Below are positions 17,547 through 27,170 of a stretch of DNA of 64,000 nucleotides, in pieces (the stretch's first letter is position 1; each line of letters opens with the position of its first letter). Below the pieces are notes generated by a model that saw only the letters and a program-made list of their open reading frames with translations, did no database searches and had not been told where the DNA came from. The DNA comes from Bacteroidales bacterium UBA3810 (GTDB lineage Bacteria > Bacteroidota > Bacteroidia > Bacteroidales > Paludibacteraceae): contig DFEE01000018.1 of the NCBI GenBank assembly GCA_002368645.1, forward strand, positions 1 to 64,000, read 5' to 3'. Position numbers and translations under genes: made by a program.

Positions 17547-19211
17547 ATGAAACCTATTATTTATCAACTCCTTCCACGGCTGTTTACCAACTATAACGAG
17601 ACTCGTCTTCGTAATGGCTCTCGCTTGGAAAATGGCTGTGGAACGATGCAGGCCATAACACCTAAGGCGCTCAAATCTATACGCGATTTAGGCGCTACCC
17701 ATGTCTGGTACACGGGCGTCATCCGGCATGCTACCGCGGAGTATAACACCCCTTCTATCACCAAAGGGCGCGCTGGATCACCCTATGCCATCACGGACTA
17801 TTATGATATCGACCCCGATATCGCCGCCAACCCCTCTAAACGGATGGCAGAGTTTGAGGCTTTGGTTGAACGTACCCATAAAGCCGGACTGCAAGTCATT
17901 ATTGACTTTGTGCCCAATCATGTCAGCCGAGAATACCACTCGACCTGCAAACCCCGAACCGTTAAGGATTTAGGACAAGGTGACCACCCCGAATGGGCTT
18001 TCTCACCGCTCAATAACTTCTACTACCTGCCCTCTGAAGAATTCCAGCCACCTATCGCCCCGAAGGAGGGAGAACCTGCCTATCATGAGTTTCCTGCCAA
18101 AGCTACCGGTAACGATTGCTTCACCGCGAGACCCTCTAAGGATGACTGGTTTGAGACCGTAAAACTCAATTACGGAGTCTTCTATCAAGGCGGTGGTGAG
18201 AAACAATTTAATCCGCGCCCCAAAACATGGGACCAGATGACAGCTATTTTGCTCTTTTGGGCAAAGAAAGGTGTGGATGCCTTCCGAGTGGATATGGCAG
18301 AAATGGTGCCGCATGAGTTCTGGACCTACGCTATCGGGAAAGTCAAACATACCTTCCCTAAGGTGCAGTTCCTTGCCGAATGTTATAACCCGGCTCTCTA
18401 CAGAACCTATCTCGCAGCGGGATTTGATTACCTCTACGATAAGGTCGGTATGTACGAATACCTCCGTGGCGTAACCAGCAAGAACTGGGCGGCGGAAGGG
18501 ATTACCCAACACTGGATGGCGACCGACGATATACGCGACAAAATGCTTTATTTCCTCGAAAATCACGATGAGCAACGCATCGCTTCGGGCTTCTTCTGCG
18601 GACGAGGTATATGCGCGGAACCGGCGATGATTGTTGCTGCATGCTTAGGCACCAATCCTCTCCTCATCTATTCCGGACAGGAATTAGGCGAGACCGGCAT
18701 GGACGCCGAGGGATTCAGCGGTATTGACGGACGAACTACCATCTTCGATTACTGGGGCGTCAAGTCACTTCAGGCATGGGCAAATGACGGCAAGTTTGAC
18801 GGCGCACGCATGAACGATGAACAGAAGAACTTGCGCCAATTCTACCGCTCACTCATGCTCCTCGCTCGTGACAATAAAGCCATCACTAACGGACTGATGT
18901 TTGACATCGAATACGCCCAAAGCGGCTCTTTCAATAAGCATGAACAGTATGCCTTCCTCAGACACTACAAGGCTACCGATATCTTTGACCCCGAAGAAAC
19001 ATTGCTCGTCGTCTGCAATTTCGATGATAAGGATGTCGAGGTCGATATTAATGTACCGCAGGAGGCATGGGATTATTTCCAAACGACCCCGCCGCAACTA
19101 AATGGTAAAATGCAGTTCATAGACTTATTGACCGGCAAGAAATACCCTTCGTATAACCACTTAAAATTACCCGCATGGACAGGAGTCGTTTTGCGTCTTT
19201 CTGCGAACTGA
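17547..19211 (+). CDS. GH13 alpha-amylase family protein, cytosolic
   Basis: A 554-residue (beta/alpha)8 glycosidase without a signal peptide, so a cytosolic alpha-glucan enzyme. The conserved regions give FVPNHVSREY (region I), nucleophile Asp249 in FRVDMAE, acid/base Glu278 in FLAECYNP and transition-state Asp341 in LENHDEQR; all three catalytic residues are present. A C-terminal beta-domain ends in LPAWTGVVLRL. Exact specificity cannot be read by eye. It lies 28 bases downstream of ackA and its last 37 bases overlap the next gene, so it belongs to the same transcript. Confidence 0.88.
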   Translation: MKPIIYQLLPRLFTNYNETRLRNGSRLENGCGTMQAITPKALKSIRDLGATHVWYTGVIRHATAEYNTPSITKGRAGSPYAITDYYDIDPDIAANPSKRMAEFEALVERTHKAGLQVIIDFVPNHVSREYHSTCKPRTVKDLGQGDHPEWAFSPLNNFYYLPSEEFQPPIAPKEGEPAYHEFPAKATGNDCFTARPSKDDWFETVKLNYGVFYQGGGEKQFNPRPKTWDQMTAILLFWAKKGVDAFRVDMAEMVPHEFWTYAIGKVKHTFPKVQFLAECYNPALYRTYLAAGFDYLYDKVGMYEYLRGVTSKNWAAEGITQHWMATDDIRDKMLYFLENHDEQRIASGFFCGRGICAEPAMIVAACLGTNPLLIYSGQELGETGMDAEGFSGIDGRTTIFDYWGVKSLQAWANDGKFDGARMNDEQKNLRQFYRSLMLLARDNKAITNGLMFDIEYAQSGSFNKHEQYAFLRHYKATDIFDPEETLLVVCNFDDKDVEVDINVPQEAWDYFQTTPPQLNGKMQFIDLLTGKKYPSYNHLKLPAWTGVVLRLSAN

Positions 19212-20095
19212 TTAGGTATCCCAACCTCATCTTTCTCGCCATCATTATATGGGTCATGGAGCGCGTCGTGGCGAAACCGCTGATTGCCCTATGGAACCCT
19301 GTGACGCCGCTGCCGTGGTGGGTGTTGACCTTGCTTATCGTCGCTGTCGTAGCAATCGCAGCAGCAGGCTATGCCGTCAATGATTATTTCGATATCAAGA
19401 TTGACCGCATCAACCGTCCCGATAAAGTCCTTGTCACTACCGTCTTTTCGAAGGATGAGACCATGCGCTTCGTCTATATCTTGATGTCGTTGGGCATCAT
19501 GGCGGGAGTAGGCGTCGCTACCTGGGCGAAAAGTTGGACTGTTGGTTTTATCTTCCCCATCGTGGCGGGACTCTTGTGGTTTTATTCCGCCTCCTATAAA
19601 CGACAGTTTTTAGTCGGTAATCTCATCGTGGCTTTTTTGGCGGGATTGGTGCCCCTGCTTATCCTGCTTATCCATATGCCCTATTCCGGTATCTGGCTGC
19701 CTATCTATGGAGGCTATGCGCTCTTCGCTTTTGGGCTGACGCTCATTAGAGAGATTATTAAAGACCTCCAAGACCAAGTCGGTGACCGCGAATTAGAATG
19801 CCATTCCCTCCCTATCGTACTGGGCGAGACTTGGACCAAGGCTATTGTTACATTGCTGCTCATTGTCGCTATGGCGGGACTTGCATATGTCGGCTGGTTC
19901 ACACCCAAATTGGCAGAATCTTGGGGTGCAATACAGAAATATATCACGTTGGGACTCCTGGTACCTTTAGCCGGCGACATCGCCTTGCTATGGAGTGCCA
20001 AAATACCATCCGATTATAGGTCTGCACAATTGCTCATAAAGTTTGTGATGTTTATGGGCGTTATGTCCGCTTTTGTACTGAAAAACTATTTGTAA
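19175..20095 (+). CDS. UbiA family prenyltransferase (geranylgeranylglycerol-phosphate synthase-like)
   Basis: A 306-residue integral membrane enzyme with about eight or nine helices. Both Asp-rich motifs that bind Mg-prenyl diphosphate are visible: NDYFDIKIDRINRPDK (about 68-83) and the second, KDLQDQVGDRE, near residue 195. The acceptor could be a quinone precursor or another aromatic or polyol. Many Bacteroidota genomes carry this protein with maf, as here, annotated as geranylgeranylglycerol-phosphate geranylgeranyltransferase. It overlaps the amylase gene by 37 bases and maf by one base (TAATG). Confidence 0.85.
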   Translation: MDRSRFASFCELIRYPNLIFLAIIIWVMERVVAKPLIALWNPVTPLPWWVLTLLIVAVVAIAAAGYAVNDYFDIKIDRINRPDKVLVTTVFSKDETMRFVYILMSLGIMAGVGVATWAKSWTVGFIFPIVAGLLWFYSASYKRQFLVGNLIVAFLAGLVPLLILLIHMPYSGIWLPIYGGYALFAFGLTLIREIIKDLQDQVGDRELECHSLPIVLGETWTKAIVTLLLIVAMAGLAYVGWFTPKLAESWGAIQKYITLGLLVPLAGDIALLWSAKIPSDYRSAQLLIKFVMFMGVMSAFVLKNYL

Positions 20096-20673
20096 TGAAT
20101 ATCATCTTAGGCTCCCAATCCCCTCGCCGACGCGAACTTCTGGCAGGGCTTGACCTCTCCTTTGACTCCGTCAATATACAGGCTGACGAGTCTTATCCGA
20201 GCTCTTTGCAAGCCGGAGATATTCCTATATATATTGCGCGCGCGAAAGCTTTAGCCTATCGGGATAAACTCAAGGAGGACGACCTGCTTATTACAGCCGA
20301 CACCATCGTCTGGTGTGATGGACAAATGATGGGCAAACCCGTCAATGACGCCGAAGCCAAGCTGATGTTGCGGCACCTGAGCGGCAAAACACACCAGGTT
20401 TATACAGCCGTTTGCTTTGCCCGAAAAGACTATTTCGATGAGTTTGTTGACAAAACCGATGTTTCTTTTCGTCTCCTCACTGACGACGAAATAGACTATT
20501 ATGTCACTACTTATAAACCTTTCGACAAAGCCGGAGCATATGGCATCCAAGAGTGGATTGGCTTTATCGGAGTCACCGCCATCAACGGTTCCTACTTCAA
20601 TGTCATGGGCCTACCCGTCGAAAAAGTATATGATTACCTTAGCCGGTATCCCGGAATCCCGGCATCCCGGTAA
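20095..20673 (+). CDS. maf: Maf-family nucleotide pyrophosphatase
   Basis: Hydrolyses non-canonical or excess nucleoside triphosphates (dTTP/UTP-type Maf). 192 residues with SQSPRRRELLAGL at the N-terminus, ITADTIVWCDGQMMGKP near 62-78 and the GAYGIQEW segment near 145. The ATG overlaps the preceding stop (TAATG). The last residues, RYPGIPASR, and the TAA stop are encoded by the first units of an intergenic 8-bp repeat (20644-20693), so the native C-terminus may have been replaced or extended. Confidence 0.92.
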   Translation: MNIILGSQSPRRRELLAGLDLSFDSVNIQADESYPSSLQAGDIPIYIARAKALAYRDKLKEDDLLITADTIVWCDGQMMGKPVNDAEAKLMLRHLSGKTHQVYTAVCFARKDYFDEFVDKTDVSFRLLTDDEIDYYVTTYKPFDKAGAYGIQEWIGFIGVTAINGSYFNVMGLPVEKVYDYLSRYPGIPASR

Positions 20674-20693
20674 CCTGGTATCCTGGCATCCTG
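20644..20693. repeat. 8-bp tandem repeat, six units, overlapping the maf stop codon
   Basis: Six units in strict 8-base register: GGTATCCC, GGAATCCC, GGCATCCC, GGTAACCT, GGTATCCT, GGCATCCT. The fourth unit supplies the TAA of maf. The same unit family appears at 110-132 and 4369-4391. Confidence 0.85.
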
Positions 20694-20739
20694 GAAAAAA
20701 TTAAATTATTATATAAAACAACATTAAAACTATTGTATC

Positions 20740-21906
20740 ATGGAAATTAACGAATTGAAACAAGCTTTTCGGCAGGCTTATGCACACGAAGCAACTGATG
20801 GATTCTTTTCAGCTGGTCGTATTAACCTCATTGGCGAACACGTTGATTACTGCGGTGGCTATGTATTCCCTTGTGCACTCAGCTTTGGCACATATCTGCT
20901 GATGGCGCCTAATCAGGACAGACTCCTGCGCTTCAAGTCCCTCAATATGCCTGAAATCATTGAGGTGTCTATCGATAAACCCTTCGCTCCGCTACCCAAT
21001 CGCTCTTGGGTGAACTATCCGCTCGGCTGCATTGCACAGTTTACCAAACGCGGAATCACTATTCCTCAGGGCTACGATATGCTTATCTGGGGTAATGTAC
21101 CTGCCGGTGCCGGACTCAGTTCTTCCGCTGCGCTCGAGGTTGTAACAGCATATGCCTTTAATGAACTGCTCAATACAGGATATGACCGCACTGAACTCGC
21201 TAAAATTGGACAACTCTCCGAACACGAATATGCTGGCGTTAACTGCGGTATCATGGACCAATTTGCTTCTGCGCAAGGTAAAAAAGACCATGCTATCTAC
21301 CTCAATTGCGATACCCTTGATTTCGATCTCGTCCCCGTTAAACTCAACGGTATTAAGGTCGTAATCTCCAATACCCATAGCCCGCATCACCTTGATAGCG
21401 GTGCCTATAACGACCGCGTTGCACAATGCGCTACTGCACTCGAGCAACTCAGAACCGTTAAACCCGAACTCAAGAACCTCGCTGAATTGACCGAAGCTGA
21501 ATTTGAGAAGATTGAATCGGCTATCACTGACCCGATTGCCCATCGTCGTGCACGCCACGTCGTCTCAGAGGGACAACGCACACGAGATGCCGTTGAAGCT
21601 CTCAAAAAGGGCGATATCGCTAAGTTCGGGCAACTCATGAACGCTTCACATGTCTCCTTACGCGATGACTATGAAGTAACGGGACTCAACCTCGATGCAA
21701 TGGCTGAAGCTGCTTGGAAAGTCGATGGTGTGATTGGTAGCCGTATGTCAGGCGGAGGATTTGGTGGTTGCACCGTTAGTCTCGTTAAGGATGAAGCCAT
21801 TGAGAAATTCAAAGAGCTGGTCGGTAAAGAGTATGAGGCTAAAACCGGTATCAAACCCGACTTCTATGTGGCTGAAATAAGTGACGGAGCAAGAAGAGTC
21901 TTCTAA
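20740..21906 (+). CDS. galK: Galactokinase
   Basis: First step of the Leloir pathway: galactose plus ATP to galactose 1-phosphate. GHMP kinase of 388 residues. Motifs: GRINLIGEHVDYCGGYVFPCA (galactose signature, starting about residue 27), PAGAGLSSSAALE (ATP loop, about 125) and the C-terminal GSRMSGGGFGGCTVSL (about 333). No clear promoter was found between the maf-end repeat and the gene. galM follows after a repeat-rich gap of 173 bases. No galT or galE lies in the window. Confidence 0.95.
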   Translation: MEINELKQAFRQAYAHEATDGFFSAGRINLIGEHVDYCGGYVFPCALSFGTYLLMAPNQDRLLRFKSLNMPEIIEVSIDKPFAPLPNRSWVNYPLGCIAQFTKRGITIPQGYDMLIWGNVPAGAGLSSSAALEVVTAYAFNELLNTGYDRTELAKIGQLSEHEYAGVNCGIMDQFASAQGKKDHAIYLNCDTLDFDLVPVKLNGIKVVISNTHSPHHLDSGAYNDRVAQCATALEQLRTVKPELKNLAELTEAEFEKIESAITDPIAHRRARHVVSEGQRTRDAVEALKKGDIAKFGQLMNASHVSLRDDYEVTGLNLDAMAEAAWKVDGVIGSRMSGGGFGGCTVSLVKDEAIEKFKELVGKEYEAKTGIKPDFYVAEISDGARRVF

Positions 21907-22079
21907 TTTACGGCTCCGCCGTGTTAATTACTTTGTGTTGATGACGGCTTTCGCCGCGTTAATTACTTCGTGTTAACAGCGGAGCGTATCAACAGCCGAA
22001 GGCTTATCAACATGAAATGACTAACATTCACTTGCTAACACTCAGTTATTAACAGCCGAAGGCTTATTTACTTGTTATT
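21907..22079. repeat. Repeat-rich spacer between galK and galM
   Basis: No gene. Contains GGCTCCGCCGTGTTAA- and GCTTTCGCCGCGTTAA-type words, followed by their inverted relatives (two copies of CAGCCGAAGGCTTA near 21992 and 22050). The GTGTTRRTRACT words match the 14-bp repeats at 35479 and 36965. Confidence 0.6.
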
Positions 22080-23072
22080 ATGAAAATCAAACTCTATACG
22101 CTCATCGGCCCTAAGGGGATGAGGGCGCAGATTACTAATTACGGGGCGAAAATTGTCACCCTCCAAGTACCTAACGATAAGGGAGAAGTCAAGGACGTTG
22201 TCCTTGGCTTCAAAACCCTTGAGGAATGGCAGACCAAAGAAACCTACTTCAATGCTGTTATCGGACGATATGCTAACCGTATTAAGAACGGCAGATTTAC
22301 CCTTGATGGGCAGGAGTACCAATTACCGATTAATAACGGCACCAATGCCCTCCATGGAGGCATGCATGGCTTCAATGAAAAAGTCTGGGACGTCGTGGGA
22401 CAAAGTTTGCACTCCATTACCTTGCACTACCGCGCTGCCGATGGCGAAGAAAACTATCCCGGCAACCTCGATGTGCAAGTAACCTATTCCATCTCACGCG
22501 AAGGCGCCTTTACCGTTTCCTATGATGCTAAAACCGATAAACCCACTATCCTTGGTTTTACACAGCATGCGTACTTTAATCTCGCGGGAGAAGGCTCCGG
22601 CACCGTCAATGACCATATATTGCAAATCTTTGCCGACCACTATACACCCTTTGACGAAACAGCTGTTCCTACCGGTGAAATACTCCCCGTAGAGGGTACA
22701 CCCATGGATTTCCGACAGCCTACACGCATTGGAGACCGCGTTGACGACCCCTTCTTTGCTCCCGGCAGAGGTATTGATAACAACTGGTGCTTACCCGCTA
22801 ATCCGAACCATAAACTCCAACACGCTGCTACTCTTACCGCCGATGGAAGAGTCATGGAGGTCTGGACCACCATGCCCGCCCTGCAAGTTTATACGGGTAA
22901 CTATATAGAGAGGAACGAGGGTAAATCCGGACAACGCTATGATGTCCGGCATGCTATCTGCCTTGAGGCGCAAAACTATCCTGATAGCCCCAATCATCCT
23001 AACTTCCCCAACTGCATCCTGCGGCCGGGAGAACGCTACCGCCAACAAACCACCTATAAGTTCATATTTTAG
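22080..23072 (+). CDS. galM: Aldose 1-epimerase (galactose mutarotase)
   Basis: Interconverts alpha- and beta-galactose to feed GalK. 330 residues, no signal peptide. Active-site landmarks of the family: NAVIGRYANRIKNGRF (about 60-75), the histidine in NGTNALHGGMHGF (about 92), catalytic-type His in GFTQHAYFNLAG (about 165) and the C-terminal AICLEAQNYPDSPN with the general base glutamate. Immediate partner of galK. Confidence 0.93.
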   Translation: MKIKLYTLIGPKGMRAQITNYGAKIVTLQVPNDKGEVKDVVLGFKTLEEWQTKETYFNAVIGRYANRIKNGRFTLDGQEYQLPINNGTNALHGGMHGFNEKVWDVVGQSLHSITLHYRAADGEENYPGNLDVQVTYSISREGAFTVSYDAKTDKPTILGFTQHAYFNLAGEGSGTVNDHILQIFADHYTPFDETAVPTGEILPVEGTPMDFRQPTRIGDRVDDPFFAPGRGIDNNWCLPANPNHKLQHAATLTADGRVMEVWTTMPALQVYTGNYIERNEGKSGQRYDVRHAICLEAQNYPDSPNHPNFPNCILRPGERYRQQTTYKFIF

Positions 23073-23430
23073 CAATCTTTAGGGCTTCGCCGTGTTGGTA
23101 ACTTTGTGTTGATTAGCCTAACGGCTATTGATTACGTTGCGCCCTGCGGGCTGTTAACTCGTAGTCACCAACACGCACTAATACTTGCGTAGTATCCGCA
23201 TCGGGTGCTCATCGGGTGCTCATCGGGTGCTGATCGGGTGCTCATCGGATGCTTACCGAGCCCACCGTTATACATCGCTGAACCATTGCCGAAAAATAGC
23301 CCTTTGGGCGCACCATTACATTTTAGTCTTTACTCCTTATTAGCCCTTTGGGTGCTTACTCTTTATTCCCCCACATTGCACTCTGGCACGCTTTTTGTCG
23401 CATATGCGGTGGTCTAAAACGAAATCAGTT
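23073..23430. repeat. Non-coding repeat spacer including an 11-bp tandem repeat (23199-23253)
   Basis: No gene in 358 bases. 23083-23195 holds GGCTTCGCCGTGTTGG-type words and an inverted relative. 23199-23253 is a clean 11-bp tandem repeat: three exact CATCGGGTGCT units plus two one-base variants. 23331-23375 repeats TTACTCCTTATT-like words also seen at 275-320. No promoter of the window consensus was found before the TolC gene. Confidence 0.8.
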
Positions 23431-24948
23431 ATGACAAAAAGACAGCAAAAACAGTGGATGGACAGCCGCTACAGCGCGTCGTTGATGTCGGCGCACTTAT
23501 GGCTATGGGGAATCATCCTATCAATCTTAATCTGCTCATCATTTACTTCACAGAACTTCCTAACTGCCTCTGATACAGCTAATAGCACCCATTACACGCT
23601 GCAACAATGTCGGGAATTGGCACTGTCAGCGGGCTACTCGGCTAAATCGCAGGAAGAGTCACGTTTGGCTGCCAAATACAACCGCCAAGCGGCGTTGGCA
23701 TCAATGTTCCCGAAGGTCAGCGCCAACGGCTCTTATCTTTATAACACGCTTAATGCGCATCTATTAGCCAATACAACTACTTTTACCTTCGGTACCGCAA
23801 CCGTCAATCCTGACGGAACCGCGCACTGGCAGTGGCGTGATGGCGTCACGGGGACAATCTCTGATGCTGCTGGGCAGAGGATTGCCGATGCTTACCAGAT
23901 GGTATATGACAAAATGACATTCGACCTACACCATATCCTTGTGGCGCAAGTCGGTGTGACACAACCTATATACGTCGGCGGAAGGCTCATCAATTTATAC
24001 AAGATAGCCAAATCGACCGAGAAGATTGCAACCATAGAGTCCGAAAGCAAGCGCGAGGCGATTGTCTATAGTGTCGATGAGGCATATTGGCGCGTCGTCT
24101 CCGTCAGCAAAAAGAAAGAACTTGCCGAGCAGTACTACCGTCTGTTATGCCAATTGGAAGCGGATGTTACGGAGGCATTGAACGAAGGCCTTGTAACGCA
24201 GGCGGATCTGCTCAAAGTGACCACCAAACGCGGAGATGCGGAGGTCAAGAAACTGCAAGCCGAGAATGGCTTGACACTCTCTAATATGGCTTTAGCGCAG
24301 GTGTGCGGCTTACCGCTCAATACGGTTTTTGAGTTGGACGAAACGGGCTTAGCTGATATAGCCTTGCCCTCTGATACTGCCTCTACGGACGCTGCTGTTA
24401 GCGCTCGTCCCGAAGTGCAGATGCTTGAAGAGGCTCAGAAGATTGCCCAATCAAATGCCATGATTGCCGCTGCCGGTTTACAGCCGAATATAGTCGCTTC
24501 TGCCGGATACATCTACACCAACCCGAATGTCGATAACGGATTTAGCAATAAATGGGACGGCAAGGGATTCTTTTCCGCCGGCGTGGTAGTCAATGTCCCG
24601 ATTGCGCATGCCGATGATATCCTTCGTTACAAGGCTGCTAAGCATGCGGCTAAAGCAATGGAGTACAAGACCGAAGAAACGCGCGCCTTACTGACCCTCC
24701 AAACAACGCAATCCAATCAGAAATTAGCCGAAGCACAACAGAAAATAGCCCTTGCACGGCTCACCTGCAATAACGCTGCAGAAGTACTCCGTATGGCGGA
24801 GGAATCCTATGACGCAGGCATGATTACTGCCTCGGAACTCATGCAGGCGCAGACCGCGTGGCTCGCCGCGGCAACCGATCTTGTGGACGCGGAGGCGGAG
24901 GCAAAAACCACTGAAACGCAAGTTCGTAAATATTTAGGTAAATTGTGA
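23431..24948 (+). CDS. TolC family outer-membrane efflux protein
   Basis: Outer-membrane channel component of a tripartite exporter, about 505 residues from this start. After a hydrophobic export signal (LWGIILSILICSSFTSQ) comes the family repeat: THYTLQQCRELALSAGYSAKSQEES, and later TLQTTQSNQKLAEAQQ with the coiled alpha-barrel helices. Start choice is uncertain: an upstream TTG (23395) and ATG (23404) are also in frame and a later ATG lies at 23458; 23431 gives a long but usable signal region. The HlyD gene starts 2 bases after the stop. Confidence 0.88.
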   Translation: MTKRQQKQWMDSRYSASLMSAHLWLWGIILSILICSSFTSQNFLTASDTANSTHYTLQQCRELALSAGYSAKSQEESRLAAKYNRQAALASMFPKVSANGSYLYNTLNAHLLANTTTFTFGTATVNPDGTAHWQWRDGVTGTISDAAGQRIADAYQMVYDKMTFDLHHILVAQVGVTQPIYVGGRLINLYKIAKSTEKIATIESESKREAIVYSVDEAYWRVVSVSKKKELAEQYYRLLCQLEADVTEALNEGLVTQADLLKVTTKRGDAEVKKLQAENGLTLSNMALAQVCGLPLNTVFELDETGLADIALPSDTASTDAAVSARPEVQMLEEAQKIAQSNAMIAAAGLQPNIVASAGYIYTNPNVDNGFSNKWDGKGFFSAGVVVNVPIAHADDILRYKAAKHAAKAMEYKTEETRALLTLQTTQSNQKLAEAQQKIALARLTCNNAAEVLRMAEESYDAGMITASELMQAQTAWLAAATDLVDAEAEAKTTETQVRKYLGKL

Positions 24949-24949
24949 T

Positions 24950-25939
24950 ATGAAACACCAGAAAGAAGGTAGTCTGCTGTTCGGCTTAATAGCATTGCTG
25001 ACAGTGGTCATTATTGTTGCGGTTGTTGGCTTAATCGCCCTCCGCCCGGAGAAAACGCTCATTCAGGGCGAGGCGGAAGCGGCTGAGTACCGTGTGTCCG
25101 GCAAAGTGCCGGGACGTATTGAGATGTACCTCTACGAGGAGGGTGAACAGGTGAAGAAAGGCGACACGCTGGTCGTTATCTACTCGCCGGAGGTGGAGGC
25201 AAAGAAAGCCCAAGCGTTAGCGGCTCGGGAAATGGCGGAAGCTGTTAATCAAAAAGCAAAAAACGGTGCGCAGCGAGAGCAGATTCAAGGCGCATACGAG
25301 CTATATCAAAAAGCAAAAGCGGGCGAGGAAATATATCACAAATCATATGTCCGTGTGCAGCGTTTATACGACAAAGGTGTTGTCAGCGCGCAGAAACGAG
25401 ATGAGGTTGAGGCACAGTATAAAGCTGCTTCGGCGACCGTCAAAGCCGCTCGAAGCCAGTATCAGATGGCATTAGCCGGTGCACGTGAAGAGGACAAAGC
25501 GGCAGCGGAAGCGCAGGTCGCGCGAGTCGATGGTATCCTACAAGAGGTTGCTGCTGCAGAGGCGGAGAAATACCTTCTCTCTCCTTGTGACGGAGAGGTG
25601 TCTGAACTCTTTCCCAAAGTAGGCGAACTCGTCGGACAGGGAAGTCCGGTGATGTCTATTGTTGACTTGAGCGATATGTGGATTACATTTGCTGTCCGAG
25701 AGGACATGTTATACTTGTTCCCGATGGGTAGTGTAGTGGAGGCGACTATTCCGGCACTTGGCAATAACGTCAAATACCCGCTCACAGTCACACATATCAA
25801 AGCTATGGGAACATATGCCACATGGCGCTCGACCAAACAGAACGGCGGTTATGATGTCCGTACCTTTGATGTCAAATGTCGCCCTACAGTTAGTGTTCCT
25901 AATCTACGTCCGGGCATGACCGCATTAGTCGCCGAATAA
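24950..25939 (+). CDS. HlyD family periplasmic adaptor protein
   Basis: Membrane-fusion protein of 329 residues joining inner-membrane permeases to TolC. One N-terminal membrane helix (12-32), a lipoyl-like half (GKVPGRIEMYLYEEGEQVKKGDTLVVI), a long Ala/Lys/Glu-rich coiled-coil hairpin (about 78-200), the second lipoyl half (LSPCDGEVSELFPKVGELVGQGSPV) and a beta-barrel. Arrangement TolC-HlyD-permease-permease is an ABC-2 exporter operon. Confidence 0.9.
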   Translation: MKHQKEGSLLFGLIALLTVVIIVAVVGLIALRPEKTLIQGEAEAAEYRVSGKVPGRIEMYLYEEGEQVKKGDTLVVIYSPEVEAKKAQALAAREMAEAVNQKAKNGAQREQIQGAYELYQKAKAGEEIYHKSYVRVQRLYDKGVVSAQKRDEVEAQYKAASATVKAARSQYQMALAGAREEDKAAAEAQVARVDGILQEVAAAEAEKYLLSPCDGEVSELFPKVGELVGQGSPVMSIVDLSDMWITFAVREDMLYLFPMGSVVEATIPALGNNVKYPLTVTHIKAMGTYATWRSTKQNGGYDVRTFDVKCRPTVSVPNLRPGMTALVAE

Positions 25940-25980
25940 ATTCGTAATTAATAATTCGTAATTCGTGATAGTTAAGAAAA

Positions 25981-27156
25981 ATGTCCATCATTTTTCAAAA
26001 CATATGGCGTGTCCTCAAGCGCGAACTGCATATGATGTTCGCGCGACCGTTGTATATCTTTGCATCGGTTGGGGTCATGTTGCTCTCAACATTCTTCTTC
26101 CTCACCCTTATGCGGGGGGGCAGTGCGGAGAAAATGCCGGTGGCAGTGGTTGACCAGGATCAGACAACCATCTCCCGCAGACTGATTCATGAGATGCAGG
26201 CAACGCCCTCTGTGGATATCCAACTTATTACCAATTCCTATCCCGAAGCCCGCGAAGCCATGCAGCAAGGACGAATATACGGCATCTTTGTTATCCCATC
26301 CGGCTTCTATAGAGACCTTGTGGACTTCAAGCGTCCTAAGATGGACTTCTATGTCACCAATGCTTATACGGTTGGTGGCAACACCGCTTACAAACAGATG
26401 CTGACAATGGTGAATCTCACCTCCGGAGCCTTCCAGCGCGAGGTGCTCCGTAAAAAAGGGCTACCCGATGATGTTATTATGCACCGTATTCAGCCCTTGG
26501 CGATAGAGGGACACATGGTCGCCAACCCGTGGGGAAACTATTCGGTCTATTTGGTGAGCACTATCCTGCCGGGTATTTTAGGACTTATCTGCATGATGTT
26601 GACGATATTCGCCATCGGCTTTGAACTTAAATCGCGCACCTCTCACGCTTGGCTTCGTGCTGCCGGAGGCAATTACACCGTGGCGATGATTGGCAAACTG
26701 ATTCCCTATACCGTGATATATTTAGTATTAGGTATCGGTTGTTACATTATTTTGTTCCGCTTCGCGGGGTTCCCTGTTTATGGAAGCCATGTCCGGTTGA
26801 TGTTCGCCCTCATGCTCTTTATCTTTGCAATGGAGGCATTGGGAATCACGATGATCGGCTTACTCCCGACGCTGCGTGACGCGTTGTCTATCGGCGCGCT
26901 GTATGCTATGCTTGGCTTCTCACTCTCCGGATTTACCTATCCGCAGATGGCGATGCTCCCGCCATTCAAGGCACTATCCTATATGGAGCCTTTGCGGCAC
27001 TACTACTTGATTTATGTCAACGAAGCCCTTATGGCAGCACCGATAGAGAATAGCCTCCCGAATATGTTAGCACTTACAGGATTTATGCTCGCCTCGCTAT
27101 GTGTGGCTCCGCGTCTCCATAGAGCACTTGTGTTTATGAATTATCCCTTGAAATAA
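25981..27156 (+). CDS. ABC-2 type transporter permease (first of two)
   Basis: 391 residues with the ABC-2 permease topology: one N-terminal helix (25-42), a large extracytoplasmic domain (about 45-180, with VVDQDQTTISRRLI and NSYPEAREAMQQGRIYGIFVIP), then five helices. Related to the YhhJ/YbhR permeases. It lies 41 bases after the HlyD gene; the gap carries a short ATTCGTAATT repeat. Confidence 0.88.
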   Translation: MSIIFQNIWRVLKRELHMMFARPLYIFASVGVMLLSTFFFLTLMRGGSAEKMPVAVVDQDQTTISRRLIHEMQATPSVDIQLITNSYPEAREAMQQGRIYGIFVIPSGFYRDLVDFKRPKMDFYVTNAYTVGGNTAYKQMLTMVNLTSGAFQREVLRKKGLPDDVIMHRIQPLAIEGHMVANPWGNYSVYLVSTILPGILGLICMMLTIFAIGFELKSRTSHAWLRAAGGNYTVAMIGKLIPYTVIYLVLGIGCYIILFRFAGFPVYGSHVRLMFALMLFIFAMEALGITMIGLLPTLRDALSIGALYAMLGFSLSGFTYPQMAMLPPFKALSYMEPLRHYYLIYVNEALMAAPIENSLPNMLALTGFMLASLCVAPRLHRALVFMNYPLK

Positions 27157-27170
27157 AACTGTGCAGATAT

